The notes beneath the pieces were generated by a model that worked only from the letters and a program-made list of their open reading frames with translations, was not told the origin of the DNA and did not search any database. Position numbers and translations under genes: made by a program. Positions 36,389 through 49,953 of a stretch of DNA of 64,000 nt are shown here, piece by piece. How positions within the stretch are numbered: the first letter of the stretch is position 1; every line of letters starts with the position of its first letter. Origin of the DNA: Diphasiastrum complanatum (lineage: Eukaryota > Streptophyta > Lycopodiopsida > Lycopodiales > Lycopodiaceae); NCBI GenBank assembly GCA_029204225.1, contig CM055104.1, positions 28,588,253-28,652,252 on the forward strand. The letters are read 5' to 3'.

Positions 36389-37250
36389 TTAGCAACAGAA
36401 TTATTCAAGTAGAAGAATTCATATAGAATGCGCAAATGAATGACGTGGCAGTGAGACAAAAATTGCACTCTGATAAATATCAATAGTGAGTACAATAGCT
36501 TGAAGTAATACCTTCAGCTTGCTGAGCGTGATAACGCTGGCTACAGATAAAAACTTTGATTGAAAGAGAAATTCAATTAACTCAATTCAAAATTAACACT
36601 TACATAGCTTAAATTAGCTAGTATATAGATTTATAAGTGTCGAGGAACAAAATATCTTACAAGTCTTTAGTACTATTTACGCCATCTTTGCATATAGACA
36701 AAGTTGGTAACCGCCAACCGCCTTTGGGATATTTGGTTGTCCAATTGTTTTAGGGTTGCTGATAAGTTGGTGACGTCGGTCAACCAATGTACCAAAATGC
36801 GAAAAACCCAAAAAACTCCAAAAGAGCCCTTAGGCTGAAGGTATGCAACTCCTGAAGGTGCCCTTAAACTAAAGGTATGTAAATACCTAAGGCGCCCTTA
36901 GATTCAAGGCAACGAAGAAGGCGAAAAAGCCGAAAAAGGTGCCTTACACTGAAGGTACCGAAGAAGGCGAAGGTGCCTTAAACTTATAAGCAGTGAAGAA
37001 GGCGAAGGTGCCTTAGATTTAAAGACGAAAAGGGCAAAGGTGCCTTAAAAATGATTTCTAACATTTTGGCCACTTGGTCAGTGTGTCGCATTTTTCGCTA
37101 AAGAGCGAAAAGGGCGAATGTGCCTAAAAATTGTTTTAAGGTAAAGGAAAAAAAAATGTGAAGGTCCAAAAATATAAAGTCGACCTTCAGATTTTCAGGA
37201 TGCTCATTACTTGAATGATTTATTTAAGTCTGAGCATAAAAAATCTAACA
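36388..37250 (-). repeat. Truncated 3' LTR of copia element (copy B)
   Basis: Matches 4415-5273. Retains the internal stretch deleted from the 5' LTRs. Confidence 0.88.
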
Positions 37251-37439
37251 CTCCACCTTAATGTGGATCTTGAAAAACTTTGAACTTCAAATTTAATATA
37301 TCGTTAAATCTGAAATGTTGCTCCTTTGATAGAGCCTTTGTGAAGGAATCTGCTACCATGTAATTTGTTCTACAGAAGATCAGTTCTGCTTCCTTACTGT
37401 GCACTTTCTCTCTAAGGTAATGATACCTGATTTCAATAT

Positions 37440-38760
37440 GTTTGTTTCATAAGTGAAATCTCGGATTGAGAAATAACGCTATTGTGCTTTGATTGTCACA
37501 ATAGATTGTTGTAGGAAGTGTTTGTGTAAGATTGAGGTCTGCAAGCAGTTGCTTGAGCCAGATCGCCTCTTTGGTTGCATTTGTGGCAGCTATGTATTTG
37601 GATTCTGTTGATGATAATGCAATTGAGGTCTGCTTCCGGTTGTTCCATGAGATTGAGCCTTGGTTGTATAAAAATACAAATCCAGAAGTTGATTTTCTGG
37701 TGTCGACATCTCCTGCCCAATCCGCATCTGTGTAGGCTTCAAGGATGTTGGCAGTTTGGTTGAGAGTTGTCATTGCTTGGATGTACTTCATGATCTTTGT
37801 TAGTGCTTTCCAATGAGCTATGCTTGGATTTGACAGGAACTAGCTGAGTGCACTGACTGAATATGCAAGGTTTGGTCACGTGCAGATCATTGCGTTCATC
37901 AGTGAGCCGATGATGGATTGAAACGGGTAACGCTTTATCCCCTCCTTTTCTACCTCAGTTTGAGGATATTGTTCCTTTGATAGCTTTAGTCCAGGGCCGA
38001 GTGGAAAGAGACTTGCAGTTGACCATTCCATACTTTTTCAGCATGTTGTTGAGATATCATTGCTGACTTAAAGATCAGGATGCTGGGTCGATCTCATTGA
38101 ATCTGGATTTTGAGACAATAGCGGGCTAGACCCATGTTAGTCATCTTGTATTCCTAGGCCAGTATGCATTTTGTATGCTTCATCAGATTCAGATTATTAC
38201 TGACTAAGAGTATCATCTACGTAAAGAGTGATGATGATGAAGTAATATGATACAAACTTGAATAGACATTCGAGTCTGCTGAGTCTAGAAAGAAACCATT
38301 CTCTATCTGATCTTCCAGAACCAGGCTCTGGGCGACTGTTTCAGCCTATAGAGCGCCTTGTGAATTTTGCATACAGGGTGCTGTTGCTTGCCATTGAGGT
38401 CATATCCCTTTGTCTGCATCATGTAGATCTCCTCTTCGATGGTTCCATTGAGGAAATCGGTCTGGACATCTGGTGGACTTCAAGATCTGCTGCGGTTACA
38501 AAGGAGAGGAGTAGGCGAATTGAAGCATGTTTGACAATGGGACTGAAGGTTTATGAGTAATCCAGATCTGGAATCTGGAAAAAGCCTTTGGCGACTAGCT
38601 TGGCCTTGTAACGATTAGCTTGCCTTCAGCGTCGTACTCTGTCTTGAATATCCATTTGCATGGAATTGGTTTTCGGTCCTTTGGCAGCTCAGTGAGTGTC
38701 CATGTTTGATTCTCCATAAGAGAATTGAATTCGGTGTGCATCGCTGCTTTCCACTAGTCA
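37440..38760 (-). pseudogene. Copia RNase H and reverse transcriptase remnant (copy B)
   Basis: RNase H is better preserved than in A: a 114-codon frame (37447-37791) with AYTDADWAGDVDTRKSTSGF, SSTESKYIAATNATKEAIWL and IYCDNQSTIALFLNPRFHL. The reverse transcriptase part is broken as in A. Confidence 0.88.
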
Positions 38761-39029
38761 GCATCAGAAGTAGACATCGACTCAACAATTGTGTTTGGTT
38801 CCTGCACGAAGTAGCAAGCTGGATCATCCATAAATCTGGATGGAGGCTGTCTGGACCTGTTCGACCTTTTGGGTTGAACTTCAAACCTCTGATGTGGGTT
38901 GACTCGTTGAGGTTCTGACTCATCGTATGAGTCAGCGTCGAGATTCTGCAGTTGACTCTCTGGATCGGAATTGGCTGGTTGCTCGATCCGTGAGTCAAAA
39001 TTATCAGCAGCTTTCTCTTTGTGGTCGAT

Positions 39030-39700
39030 GAACTAGTCTTCCACAAAAATGACATCTCTACTGCTGAATGCCTTCTCGGTATCCAAATTGTAGAGCTTGT
39101 ATGCCTTGTGATTTGGGGAATAGCCGATGAAAATCGTTTTTTTGCTCTTGTCATCTAGTTTTCTTCTTAGATCCTCAGGGATCTGAGCGAAAGTGATGCA
39201 TCCAAACACTCGAATATGTTTGAGTGATGGTTTTGATCCTGTCCACACCTCATAAGGTGTCTTATCATTCAGGGCTTTGGTGATGGATCGAAAAGTAAGT
39301 AGGCGGCTGTAGTAACAACTTCTGCCCAAAATTTCTTTGGAAGAGAGACATGGGCCATCATGCTCTTGGCACTTTTGATGAGTGTCCGATTCTTCCGCTC
39401 ATCTACACCATTGACTAAGGTGAGTAGCTGGTTGTGTATTGTTGAAGTATTCCGTTGGCCTTGCAAAACTCCTTGAATTATGTGGAGATGTACTCTCCCC
39501 CTCCATCTATGCATAGGGCCTTCATCTTCCTTTGGGTCTGGTTTTCTATAGACGCCTTGAACTGCTTAAAGAATTTGAATGCTTTGGATTTGTTCTTCAT
39601 ATAGTAGGTTGCAGTCCTTCGGAGAAGTCGTTGATGAAGGTTAGGAAATAGAGAGCTCCCGTTATGGAAGCAGTCTGCATCGGGCCACAAATGTCGCTAT
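39030..39700 (-). pseudogene. Copia integrase remnant (copy B)
   Basis: Same pieces as 7000-7670: ERKNRTLIKSAKSMMAHVSL, ALNDKTPYEVWTGSKPSLKH and IFIGYSPNHKAYKLYN. The shared frame changes show they predate the duplication. Confidence 0.85.
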
Positions 39701-39785
39701 GTACAAGGTCAAGCAAGCCCTTGGATGTGTGAACTGAGTCTGAACTAAAGGGACTTCTAGCATGCTTGCTGATAATACAACTTTC

Positions 39786-40431
39786 TCATGGAGAAGCTGG
39801 CTTGCTGACTGAAGGTAGGTCTTGTACTAGACTCTGAGCTGACATTTGTTGAATACTATTGTAATTAAGGTGGCCAAGTCTGAAATGCCACAACATATTC
39901 AGAAGTGATAGTGTGAAGAACTTGATTGTTAGAAGAATAGCAATGGCTGAGTTTGTACAGATAGCTGTTTCTTCTTCCGTAGGATAGAACCTTCTGGGAT
40001 TTGTCAAAAATTGTGCAGCCTTCTGTATCGAATTCGACCCTTCAACCTAAATCGGTGATTCTATTAACTGAGAGCAGATTCTTGGTTAGATTTGGTACAT
40101 GGAGAAAGTTGGACAACAATTTGACTTCACCCTTTTTGAATTCAATTCTGACTGTTCCTTCACCTTTGATTGAATGCGATGAGTTGTCTCCAAGTTGCAC
40201 AACTTGAGAGTGGGTGAATGACTTGTAGTCTTTGAACCAGTCGCGATGGTGAGTCATGTATTGAGTTGTTTCGGAGTCTAAATACCAGGAATTGATATCC
40301 TGTTGTTCTCCGACTTTGGTCATGAAAACTACTTCATCTTCTTCTTCTTGTTGTTGCTGATTTGAGTGACTGGCTGTAGCACTATGTGCTTGTTGTTGGA
40401 ACTGCTGCTTCTTTTTGTTGTTGTATTTCAA
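39786..40431 (-). pseudogene. Copia protease and pre-integrase remnant (copy B)
   Basis: The open frame at 40042-40431 has a Gln-rich linker and the altered protease motif WYLDSETTQYM. The pre-integrase part (MLWHFRLGHLNYNSIQQMSA) is in another frame at 39786-40007. Confidence 0.85.
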
Positions 40432-41191
40432 AGTTCGACAATTATTGATTTCATGGCCAATCCTCTTACAATATTTGTAGAAAATCTCTTGGATCTAAAC
40501 TTCTGATTTTTTGAATACAGAGCTTGAGGATCCGATCCTGAGCCTGAGGAGGATGTTGATCTTCTGATCTCCTTTTGTAGGAGCAGCAAAATTACTCTAG
40601 ATAGAGTGAGGTGCTCTTGGGTAGAAATTGCCATTACCCAATTTTCGTAGGCTTCAGGTAGACTCGATAATAGAGTCATGAGTGCATTGGAATCTTCTAT
40701 GACTGAGCTTGTTGCAGTCATCTGCTCCATAAGATTTTTGAAAGTGTTGAGGTGGCTTGAAACACAATCTGCATCACACATTCTGAGGGTGAAGAATTTC
40801 TTTCTCATATGAAACTAACGTCTCTAATGTCGTAGAGAGTTGCTAGGATGTCCCATGCATCCTTAGTTGTTTGAGTAGCACGTATGTGGCTGATCTGAGT
40901 ATCCTTGATGTTGAGAGTGATCATGGCAAGTGCTTTGCCATCTCTCAGTCTCCACTTGGTGATGACAGCTGCATCACCTTCTGGATTGAGCTCTGTGCCA
41001 TCAACTATATTACACAGTTCTTTGGTTAGAAGTATAACTTTCATCTTGAATTTCCAAAGATGGTAGTTATCTCCATCGAGTTTGTCAATGAGAGATGAAC
41101 TAGATGATGGATCCATTATGGTTGAATGAGTTCGTTGGTAGAAACGACGACTGTCGGCATACTGTTGGTTGTGCGTTTGCCAAAAAGACAT
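40428..41191 (-). pseudogene. Copia gag remnant (copy B)
   Basis: Two open pieces, 40805-41191 and 40428-40808, overlap by 4 bases and together span gag up to the zinc knuckle, where the first Cys is Tyr (YKYCKRIGHEINNC). Gag here is less damaged than in copy A (126 codons open against 68 for the second piece). Confidence 0.85.
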
Positions 41192-41260
41192 CTTGATAGA
41201 AACAAGACTGATAATCCGCAGTAGAAATGCAAATTACTTAAAATGCCTGCTATGATACCA

Positions 41261-41893
41261 TGTCATAAAATCGCGTGTGGGTGTGAGCGACAGTGGAAGC
41301 TCAAGGATTGGAGCGTGGCGTGTAGGAACGGAAACGCAACAGTTAGCAGTAAAATTATTCAAGTAGAAGAACTCATACAGAATGCGCAAATGAACGACGT
41401 AGTAGTGAGACAAAAATTGCACTCTGATAAATAGGGTTGATGAGAAGTTGGCAACGTCGGTCAGCCAATGTAGCAAAACGCAAAAAACGTGAAAAACCCG
41501 AAGGTGCCCTTAGACTGAAGGTGCCCTTACACTAAAGGTATGCAAATCCCTAAGGCGCCCTTAGATTTAAGACAGCGAAGAAAGCGAAAAAGGCGAAAAA
41601 GCCGAAAAAAGTGCCTTACACTAAAGGCAGTGAAGAAGACGAAGGTGCCTTAGATTGAAAGGTTGCGAAAAAGGCGAAGGTGCCTTTAAAATGATTTCTA
41701 AGGCATTCTGGCCACTTGGCCAGTGTGTCGCATTTTTCGCTAAGGAGCAAAAAGGACAAAGGTGCCTAAAAATTGTTTCAAGGTAAAAGAAAAAAAAAAT
41801 GTGAATGTCTGAAAATATAAAGTCAGCCTTCGGATTTTCAGGATGCTCATTACTTGAATGATTTGTTTAAGGCTGAGCATAAAAAATCTAACA
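41261..41893 (-). repeat. 5' LTR of copia element (copy B)
   Basis: 633 bp, TG...CA, with the primer site on its left and target repeat CTAAT on its right (41894-41898). Confidence 0.9.
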
Positions 41894-41966
41894 CTAATCA
41901 CACCTAATATTCCCACCCTCGAAACTTTACAAGGAGGTTGCAACTAATTGACATAGTTAATGTATG

Positions 41967-41971
41967 CGCGC

Positions 41972-42062
<91 letters not shown>
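41967..42062 (+). repeat. (CG)n(TG)14(AG)30 microsatellite (copy B)
   Basis: CG units at 41967-41974, TG at 41975-42002 and AG at 42003-42062. The AG tract is less than half the copy A length. Confidence 0.98.
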
Positions 42063-42063
<1 letters not shown>

Positions 42064-44108
42064 ATATGTCTCTCGTGCGCCTCTCATGCTTGTCCTAAAA
42101 AGTATAAAAGATTTGCTCAAAAAAATTACTTCTTGTTGAATAGCATGAAATAATGGAATGACCTCCATTTCTAGAAAATTATGCATGAAATCCATGTTCC
42201 TTGAAATGCATGAACATAAGATGGAATTAAAACTTTGGCAAATATATTGTGGAAAGTGAAAATGACCTCACCTACTTTGTTGACATATCAAAAAATCTTT
42301 ACGAAACTTGAACGTGATCTCACCTACTTTCTTGCATAATATGAGATTTTAAATTCATAAAGTAAATTTTTACGAAAAGCACTATGCTTATAAAGGGTTG
42401 TGAATAATTTTGAAAAGCATATAATACAACCCATATAAATGCATGCGAGACTCGTTAAACAATTTTCAGCAATAAAAAGGGGCCTTCCTTGCCACCCTTT
42501 ACACTTGGGTAAGATCTTTCTAGTGACCTTTACACTCGGTTTAACATTCGTTCAATTGTGGAGAGGATGTGGCATAACATCGTCGCATCATTTTACAGTC
42601 GTTTTACTGGGTGCAAAGGTCACTAAAGAGACCATTCCCCAATACATTTTAAATGTTCAAAAAGCAAAGGCTTGCGAGGGAGGGCAAAGTGCCTCCCCCA
42701 TTCCAGTTGTGGAAGACATTATTAGCAGGTGAGCAGGCAACCAAAAGCATCATAGTATGTCTCCCCACTACCACAGACCACCATACGGTTTTGCTACATC
42801 TTGCAACTTCCAATCCCACATCTAATACCTTAGATGTATTTGCCTTTAGCATGAATTGTAGGCATTTATGGTTGGGCCTATATTTATTTCATAATATAGG
42901 CCCCATAAATTTCTAATTAAAAAAGAAATGTATTAGATAAATGCCTGAAAATTCTTGCTAAATGTAATTACGTGCGGTATTGTTCGATTGGTCGGCGGGC
43001 CACATAATTCGATCCTTCGGCAGCTCGTCCCCTATGCCAATCACCAATCGACTGCCGAGGTCCGGGAATATATGTGATAGTGGCCCTCCCAATGGCCAAT
43101 ACCTACTAGTAAGAATCTATTGATCACCTCTTCTCAAGGTAACACCACAAAGAACCACGTTGACATGTTGCATTGCATGATTATTACAACCTTCAATTTT
43201 AGTGACAACCACACCTGAGTGGCTGGAAATTCACTCCATTCAAGAAACCGGATGCTACGCCTTGCTTTCAAGGCATGTGGCCCACGAGCATGGATGACAT
43301 ATAGACATTGTCCTTTATCTTTGTAAGGCAACATGCTACCCACAAATTTCATTCACTACACAAGCATGGATGACATATAGGCATTGTCCTTTATCTTTGT
43401 AAGGCAACATGTTACCCACAAATTTCATACACTACACAAACTCCAAAGATTCATTGAGAAGCATAGCTTGAAGCACCTTTATTTGCAGTGATTTGGAGAC
43501 TATCATTTCTGCAAATCTAATATGCTCTCATTTCTACAATTTGCCTAAAAGCAATAAAAAAATAACCAATCTTTTATATTTCGTATTACCAGGCAATGGA
43601 TTTGAAGTCTAAGCTGTCAAGTAGATCTCATCCAAGGGACTAAGCAAATGAATCACCAGCTACAAACTAGCATCAAATCAACATACCCTACCTTCTTCTG
43701 TACATATATTCTGAACTATTTCTTTGCAAACTTGGGCATTTGCTTGAGAGTCCATGCTTGGTGCAGTTTTCATTTGAAACAGCATCATCTGTTATGGATC
43801 GTTTCTAACTTTGAATCACCATGTGAAACTGGGAATCTTAGTGAAGTGGCTTGTTCCATCAGTATCATACCCACAAGTCAAAACAATGTGTTGTTTCGTA
43901 TCCAGTTACTCACACTCAAGGATTTGAGGTAATTCTGTTGGAAGCTGGAAACATGATTCCAAAAGAGCTGATGTTACTCTGAGACTGACAACAGTGGCCA
44001 TTATTGACTCTTTGAAAAACTCTGAATGAGTAAAATTACTTCTCCATCTTTTTGCTGCAGTCGGGCACAGAATAGGGGAATTCTAAGGAGGTGTAGCTGG
44101 TTACAAAA
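42063..44108. other. Non-coding DNA and 3' flank of the transporter gene (copy B)
   Basis: Counterpart of 10079-12125, including the hairpin and the 76-bp tandem repeat (43288-43439). A minus-strand AATAAA lies at about 43477 and could serve a long 3' UTR. No gene seen. Confidence 0.55.
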
Positions 44109-47100
44109 TTAGACATTGACAGAAACATCGGTAGGTTCTGGCTTCTGTTTCTCATTGGCAGACATGGCGAAAAATTCGGAAATGACCTCTAAAGGCATCC
44201 CCTTAGTCTCAGGAACCTTCAAAAAGACAAATATCCAAGCTAACAGGCTGAACACTGCAAAAATGCCAAAAACACCTCCTATGCCAACTCCTAACAACAG
44301 AACAGGAAACGCATTGGTAACAAGAAGGTTACATAGCCAGAAAGTTGCTTGGCATATAGCTATGCATACTCCTCTAACACGAGTAGGGAAAATCTCTGCA
44401 CATAAAATGTTTGGAATAGGACCAAATCCCATGACAAAGGTGCAAATGTAGATTGCTACACCAATAAATGAAGCTGCAGCTTGAAAAAGGCCAGGAGGTA
44501 CGAACAAATTTGTGAAAACAAGTGCAACCAAGGAAAAAATTAACACTGGCAAAGTTGCTAGGAGAAGTTGCCTGCATCCACAATGATTTATTGTTAGCAT
44601 TGTCTTCCAAAGACAGAGGAATGGCATGTCCACCAATTGTCTAGGCAAAACCATTTGCAACCTAGTTGTTGAGTTCACTCGGTAAATAGCATGATCATAA
44701 AAACATGCATGACAGGTACGTGAAACAGATGTCGTGCTCTCACCTTCTACCTGACCTGTCCATCAACCTCATTGCCAGAATTATACAGGGAAGCATCATC
44801 AAACACGTAACTCCACTAGCTAGAATCGAGCCGGAATTTGGGCCCACTCCCACGTTTTCAAGTAGGACAGCGGCACCTGACTGCTGGAGTATTTGTGGTA
44901 CGAAGTACAGGACTGCGTTGATGCCACTTAACTGAACCAAGAAAAAAGTCAGAGGAAAAGAATTGGCTAATTGGGAAACGCAATCAGACCAATGTTTGCT
45001 AGCATAGTTAAACTTATTGTCTCTTACATGAACAAGATTTGAAGTCCGTGCATCAACAAGTTACCTGCTGCAAAACTTGCAAGCCGACCCCCACTATAAG
45101 AGCATGCCGAACTCCACCATCAAGTAAGTCTGACCAAGGAGGGCCTTTCGTTGCTGTCTCGGCAGGATGCATCATGGCTGGACCTACGGGTGTTTCCTGA
45201 AGCACATCTCTCATAGATTGAGCTGGTTGTCCCACCAATGCTGCAGCTGGAATTGATTCTATCTCTAATCCCCCACCTAAACCTGGAAGTGATAAAGCAG
45301 ACACTTTTGACACATGTTCAGCCGTTTCCTGTTTCAGGAATACCCTTTTGAAACTTCCTCCTTCACCATTGGCGTCATGACATTCAGGGCCCACCCACTG
45401 CCAAGCAAGCTGCCATCCACCCCCTATCCCCACATTTGCGATGGATTCAGCAATGCTACCAATCTGCACGTTTCCATGCTGTAAACTACCAGGATGGAAG
45501 AAGACACTTGATGGGCTGTCTCGTCTGAGATCCCTGGGGCTGTGATGATCAGTCTTGTTGTTAAAATGACTGGTATTGGAATTTCCAGAAACATCATGGA
45601 AGCTCCCATTTTTTAAGCCATGCCGAGAATTAATGCCACCAAAATCATGATTGCTTCCATTTTGAAAATGATCGTGTGCAGTCTGGGAGTTTGATCTGGA
45701 AAAAGGTGGCACATCCAGCAAAGGAGTTGTGAGAGCTTCATCCATTTCATCTATCATACCATCATCAGATTGATAGCCATGGGCCAATGGTGTCCTTTGA
45801 TGGCTTTCCTCATCCCAGTGCTCATCTTTGCCATCCTGAGGGAATTCAGGGTAGTGCTCTGATATATGCTCCTGAGCGTTACGAAAACTTCCAAAGAGTG
45901 TGACCACAGGATCCACAAATGGGAGCTTAAGAGATTCTGCAGTATCTCGTCTTGTAAGCATCCCTTGCATATCAGTTTCATCAGCGTAAGACCTTGCAAC
46001 CCAAGAAATGCCTTCATTAGGTTCATAGATTGTAATCTGATTTCCATCTTTAAGTAGCTCATCTTGCTCAACAGGTTCAGCTGGCTGAAGTAGCCATTCT
46101 TCAAGAGAGGTACTTGCCCCTACACCAAGCCCTTCAACCAGTAGTGCTAGTTCGGCTGCACATACAGCAGAATGCTTGTAGAATTTAGAATCAATCTAAG
46201 CTTCAGTTCACTTTGATCCGTACAGCTACTTTTAGATGGGAAAATCAAGAGGGTTGTCGATCAAATTTACTCTAAAATTGTTCATTGCCACAAGCATTTC
46301 TCTTAAAGGCAATTTCATGGTTCCTCCTAAACACAGTATTAAAAAACGACCTGGACAGTTAAGGCTGCAAGGAGAACAGAAGCCATGTTAGTTTATTTTG
46401 CTGCTATGGAAGGCATGTATTTCTTATGAGTCTACATATCTTGGTGTTTAGGACATCAAAATTTGGTAAACTTTCGAGAGAAATTTTTTGTTGTTAAACT
46501 TTTACCGAGGTATAGAAAAGTTCCAGAATAATTTCATCTGATCTTTGAGTGAATGCCATTTCACATGGAAAAAGTAAGTCTGATCAGTGATGCTAATGAG
46601 GAGCAAGAAAGGTGTCGTGAAAGAGGCTCAACTGGGCTTTCATTGTTCACCTTGAAGTTTGTATCTTGAAATTGGAAGGGATACTATCTCAGCACATTTT
46701 AGATATTATCCTTTGGTATGCATATTATTCGCCACAGAAATCAGGTTACAATGACTTCAGAATGCCAAAGTTTCTTGGTCAGGTACGTTCTTCTCAGTGA
46801 TCTAACTTGTCTGGAGAAATTTTTCTTCTATCTGATAATCCTTATACACAGTTTAATCACGCAAATTATGACACATGAGAAAACGAGTGCCATTTATCGT
46901 CATCGGACAAAGTACTATACTTTGTGTTCTGGATCGTATTTCTATTTCGTCATTTTGTCTTCAAGATGAACTGACAGAACTTCAATTTGTCGTCAAGAGG
47001 AACTTGATTACATGTTGATTTTTCTGTAAGAAAAGTGCTACTTAAATTTCTTAGAGAAGCAAGACAGCTCAGGTATACTAATGATTTCTGTAGCTATAAG

Positions 47101-48524
47101 TCCTTCAAAGATCCTTATGCCTAGCTAGAAAGTGAGCCTCTAAGCCAGTGAATTTAGCTGTGTTGAAATACAGCCAAAGCACTAGAAACTCTTTGAGGCT
47201 GAGATGATTTTTATATTTTAAAGATGAGAAGTAGCAATTTCCGAGAAGCATGTGAAGGATCTGATTGGAGATTTTCTAAGAAGACTTATCACCTACTACC
47301 TGTCCACTCCTGATGGTCATCATGCTTTTGGTGGCTACTGTGTCGTTGAATTTTCAATTAACAGAAAATTCATACCTGATACATCAGTCTTGTCCCGAAG
47401 TCGTTGAAGTACCTTCTTTGCCTCTGACATGCGACCCTTACTTACAAGCCACCTCGGAGATTCTGGCAGGTAAAATAGCGTGAGACTCAGAAAGACAACA
47501 GACGGTATAAGCAAACCACCCAGCATAAACCTCCAATTTGGTTGGTTTGTCAATGAAAGTATGAACACCATAATGTAAACAAGAAAAAGGCCTCCAGATC
47601 CCATAAGCTGAGGTAAAGTAGCAAGCTGTCCACGAATCTCTGGTGGGGAAGACTCTGCTATGTAAATTGGAATAATGGTCACTGCCAACCCTATAGCAGT
47701 ACCAACAAGTAAACGACTGACCAGAAGCACATAGACATTTGGGGACCAAAGCATTATGCAGGCGCTAATGGAAAACAGTATCCCTGAAATGCATAGCATC
47801 AGACGTCTCCCGATCCAGTCAGCTCCTGGCCCTGCAAATAGTGTGCTCACCCATGCTCCAACCAGTGTAGAAGCCACCACAATGCCCTCCATCACTGGAC
47901 TGTCCACTAGTCCAAATTCAGGCTTTAAATATAAGAGTGCACCTGCACCAGTTGACTTGTATTAGTGTACCCATTCACACAATGAATCTGAAAATTCAGA
48001 GTCACCTTATAGAGTACGAGTGAAAGAAACTTGTAACTTTCTAGCAACCACTCTCTTTTTAAATATCAGATCAAACGTGCTTTGTAGAAATGTCAAAGAA
48101 TCTAATACGATTGCAGACATTATTCGACATTATGAAACTTAGTGCATTCGAAAAGACAATTTGTCAGAATTGAGAGGTGATTTAAACTGCAGTTCTTCAG
48201 ATCCCGAAACGAATCCAGCTCATCACCATTTACGGAAGCTCTACTTTTTGCTTAAAATTTTGTCACCTTTCCGGACGTTGCAGTGTCGCTAAACATTTAT
48301 GAGCTTGCAATTTGATTAGTTATAGCGCAAAAAATTGCGCACATCAAGCTCAGTTTACTGGTGGACAAAGCTCATGTGCAGAAGGTAACAAACAGCCAAG
48401 CTGATTAAATTTTTTGTTTCAGGATGCATAGATGTAGATACTGACCAGCAATTGCACCGTTGTCCCATCCTTGAAGGAGGTTCCCAACTGTGACTGCCAA
48501 CGCTATTATCCTTGCTCCCTGCAT
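44109..48524 (-). CDS. Tonoplast monosaccharide transporter (sugar/H+ antiporter), 5 exons
   Basis: Major-facilitator sugar porter of the vacuolar membrane; family members load glucose and fructose into the vacuole in exchange for protons. Coding exons, each bounded by GT-AG: 48446-48524, 47376-47942, 45065-46155, 44744-44931, 44109-44571. They join in phase to 795 codons. The start MQGARIIALAVTVGNLLQGW matches the family's N-terminus. Exon 2 has DWIGRR, PESPRWL and helices 1-6. Exon 3 encodes the long hydrophilic central loop that defines the family (acidic, His/Ser-rich, with GGGWQLAWQW). Exons 4-5 have RLMDRSGRR, EIFPTRVRG and PETKGMPLEVISEFF. Family members are usually about 730-750 residues; the excess is in the loop. 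All frames are open. A truncated duplicate lies at 12126-15519. Confidence 0.95.
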
Positions 48525-49700
48525 TTTTGAGACTGCAAATACACGCAGTCGACTCAAAACCGTGCTAAAATAATACACCCAATAACTCTCAGAAATAAGG
48601 ACAAAATAAAATCAGGCAGAGAGGAGCGTAAAGATAGTAGAAGCTCAATTGTTGGAATATAGCTACAGAGAAATAACAAATCACAAAGACGCTTGATGCC
48701 TTAAGAACATGTCCAATATCGACTGCAGAAATCTGATAAAAGAATATCGCTAACACAAAAATGGAAAACTGCATAAGAACATGTTCCAATATCGACTGCA
48801 AATGAATCCTTTGCTTAACAATTGAACTATCGTTGAGAAAGACCTGAGTAGCATTTGGCGAATCAAACGTTTCCTAGTCAGGCAGGACGGTAATAGTAAT
48901 ACACATCGTGATCCAGATGAACTATGTCTCGAAAGACATATGTGTAAGCGTCTGATAAAGGAATACCTCTGACACAAAAATTGAACACTGCATAATCAAG
49001 TCGCGAAAGTAACGCTACGGAGTATGCGCAGATAAAAATCAAGCATTCAAAGACAAAATAGATCTCGCCGTATTAAAATCCCGCAATCATACGACCGAAA
49101 TAGCTAAATAAAATTTTATCTAAGGCTGTAGGCCGTTGTCATATCAAAATCAACAAATTACGTAGCAAACCTTGTTCAGATAAAACATTTAGCGATCTTT
49201 GAAGATCCGTTTGTGGCAAGAGCTAACATCAAAAGGTAAACAAATCACCTACAGAGATCTACTTACCAAGACGCCTAACATCAATTTTCCGAAACAGACA
49301 TTGGCAATTTTAGCCAGAATCAACTGCATAACACAGCTTATCAGATCGAAAGCAAGCAAACCAACTTAAGACAGACAGGTGAGCAATTCAGCTGTTATCT
49401 CACAAACCTGGCAGCAATACGGAGCTCCGACTATGATAGAAACCAGCTCAGGAAAATTATCAAGAGGAATTGATCTGCTGCCTAGCGGAACTCAAAGAGA
49501 GCAGCAATATAAGCTCGGAATATAGAGAATTGGGCAATGATCATGAGATAATAAATGCAAAACAGCTCGAAAAGGAGAGAGAGAACTGCTGGCCAGGAGA
49601 GCGAGAGAGAGCGAGCGAGCGAGCGAGCGAGCTCAGCCAAAGCCCAAAGAGAAAGAAAGAGATCAAGATCGAGAGAGAGATGGTCACCGAGGCACCAGAA
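48525..49700 (-). other. 5' untranslated region with a probable leader intron
   Basis: The minus strand has TATTTGCAG/TCTC eight bases before the ATG (acceptor at 48533) and CCAG/GTTTGTGAG at 49408, so an 876-bp leader intron (48533-49408... bounded by these sites) is likely. The first exon, about 49408-49690, is CT-rich on the minus strand with (GCTC)n repeats near 49600-49630, as in many plant leaders. Inference from splice consensus only. Confidence 0.5.
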
Positions 49701-49715
49701 ATGGGTGGCCCGGGG

Positions 49716-49724
49716 CTAAAATAG
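49716..49724 (-). promoter_or_regulatory. TATA-like box of the transporter gene
   Basis: The minus strand reads CTATTTTAG in GC-rich surroundings (CCCCGCC-type runs at 49735-49750), about 30 bases before the CT-rich leader. Position fits a core promoter. Confidence 0.45.
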
Positions 49725-49953
49725 GGGGGTGCGGTGGGGGGCGGGGGCCAGCTCAGCAATGGCACGAATTCATTCTCCGAGCGACACGTAGACAGAATAT
49801 GAGGAACGGAGGGCATGCCACCATGTGGCCACCTTTGACAGTGACAGAGGGTCGAAGCCCCCAAGGCCAAGCCCTAGGGTATAGTTGGCAAAAGGACCAA
49901 AGTCTTACTTGGGTCACTCTTATGTGGCCACACACAACCCATAAAGCTTTGGT

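Larger units (their letters stand above)
36388..41898 (-). mobile_element. Ty1/copia element lacking its 3' end (copy B)
   Basis: Counterpart of 4334-9861. The first roughly 80 bases of the left LTR and the left target duplication are missing because of the deletion ending near 36388. The right LTR (41261-41893) is followed by the target repeat CTAAT at 41894. The internal domains are in the same order and mostly share the same frame breaks. Confidence 0.93.
33201..47502. repeat. Segmental duplication, copy B
   Basis: Partner of 1-15519. It lacks 1222 bp present in A (A 3197-4418) and has a shorter AG tract. On the right, similarity to A stops at about 47502 inside transporter exon 2, while the gene itself continues. 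The left limit of the duplication is unknown because A runs off the window. Confidence 0.95.

Noticed and set aside
47335-47375. Extension of the exon 2 frame beyond the splice donor
   Set aside because: A GTATGA donor at 47375 and family alignment end the exon at 47376; the extra residues are intron.
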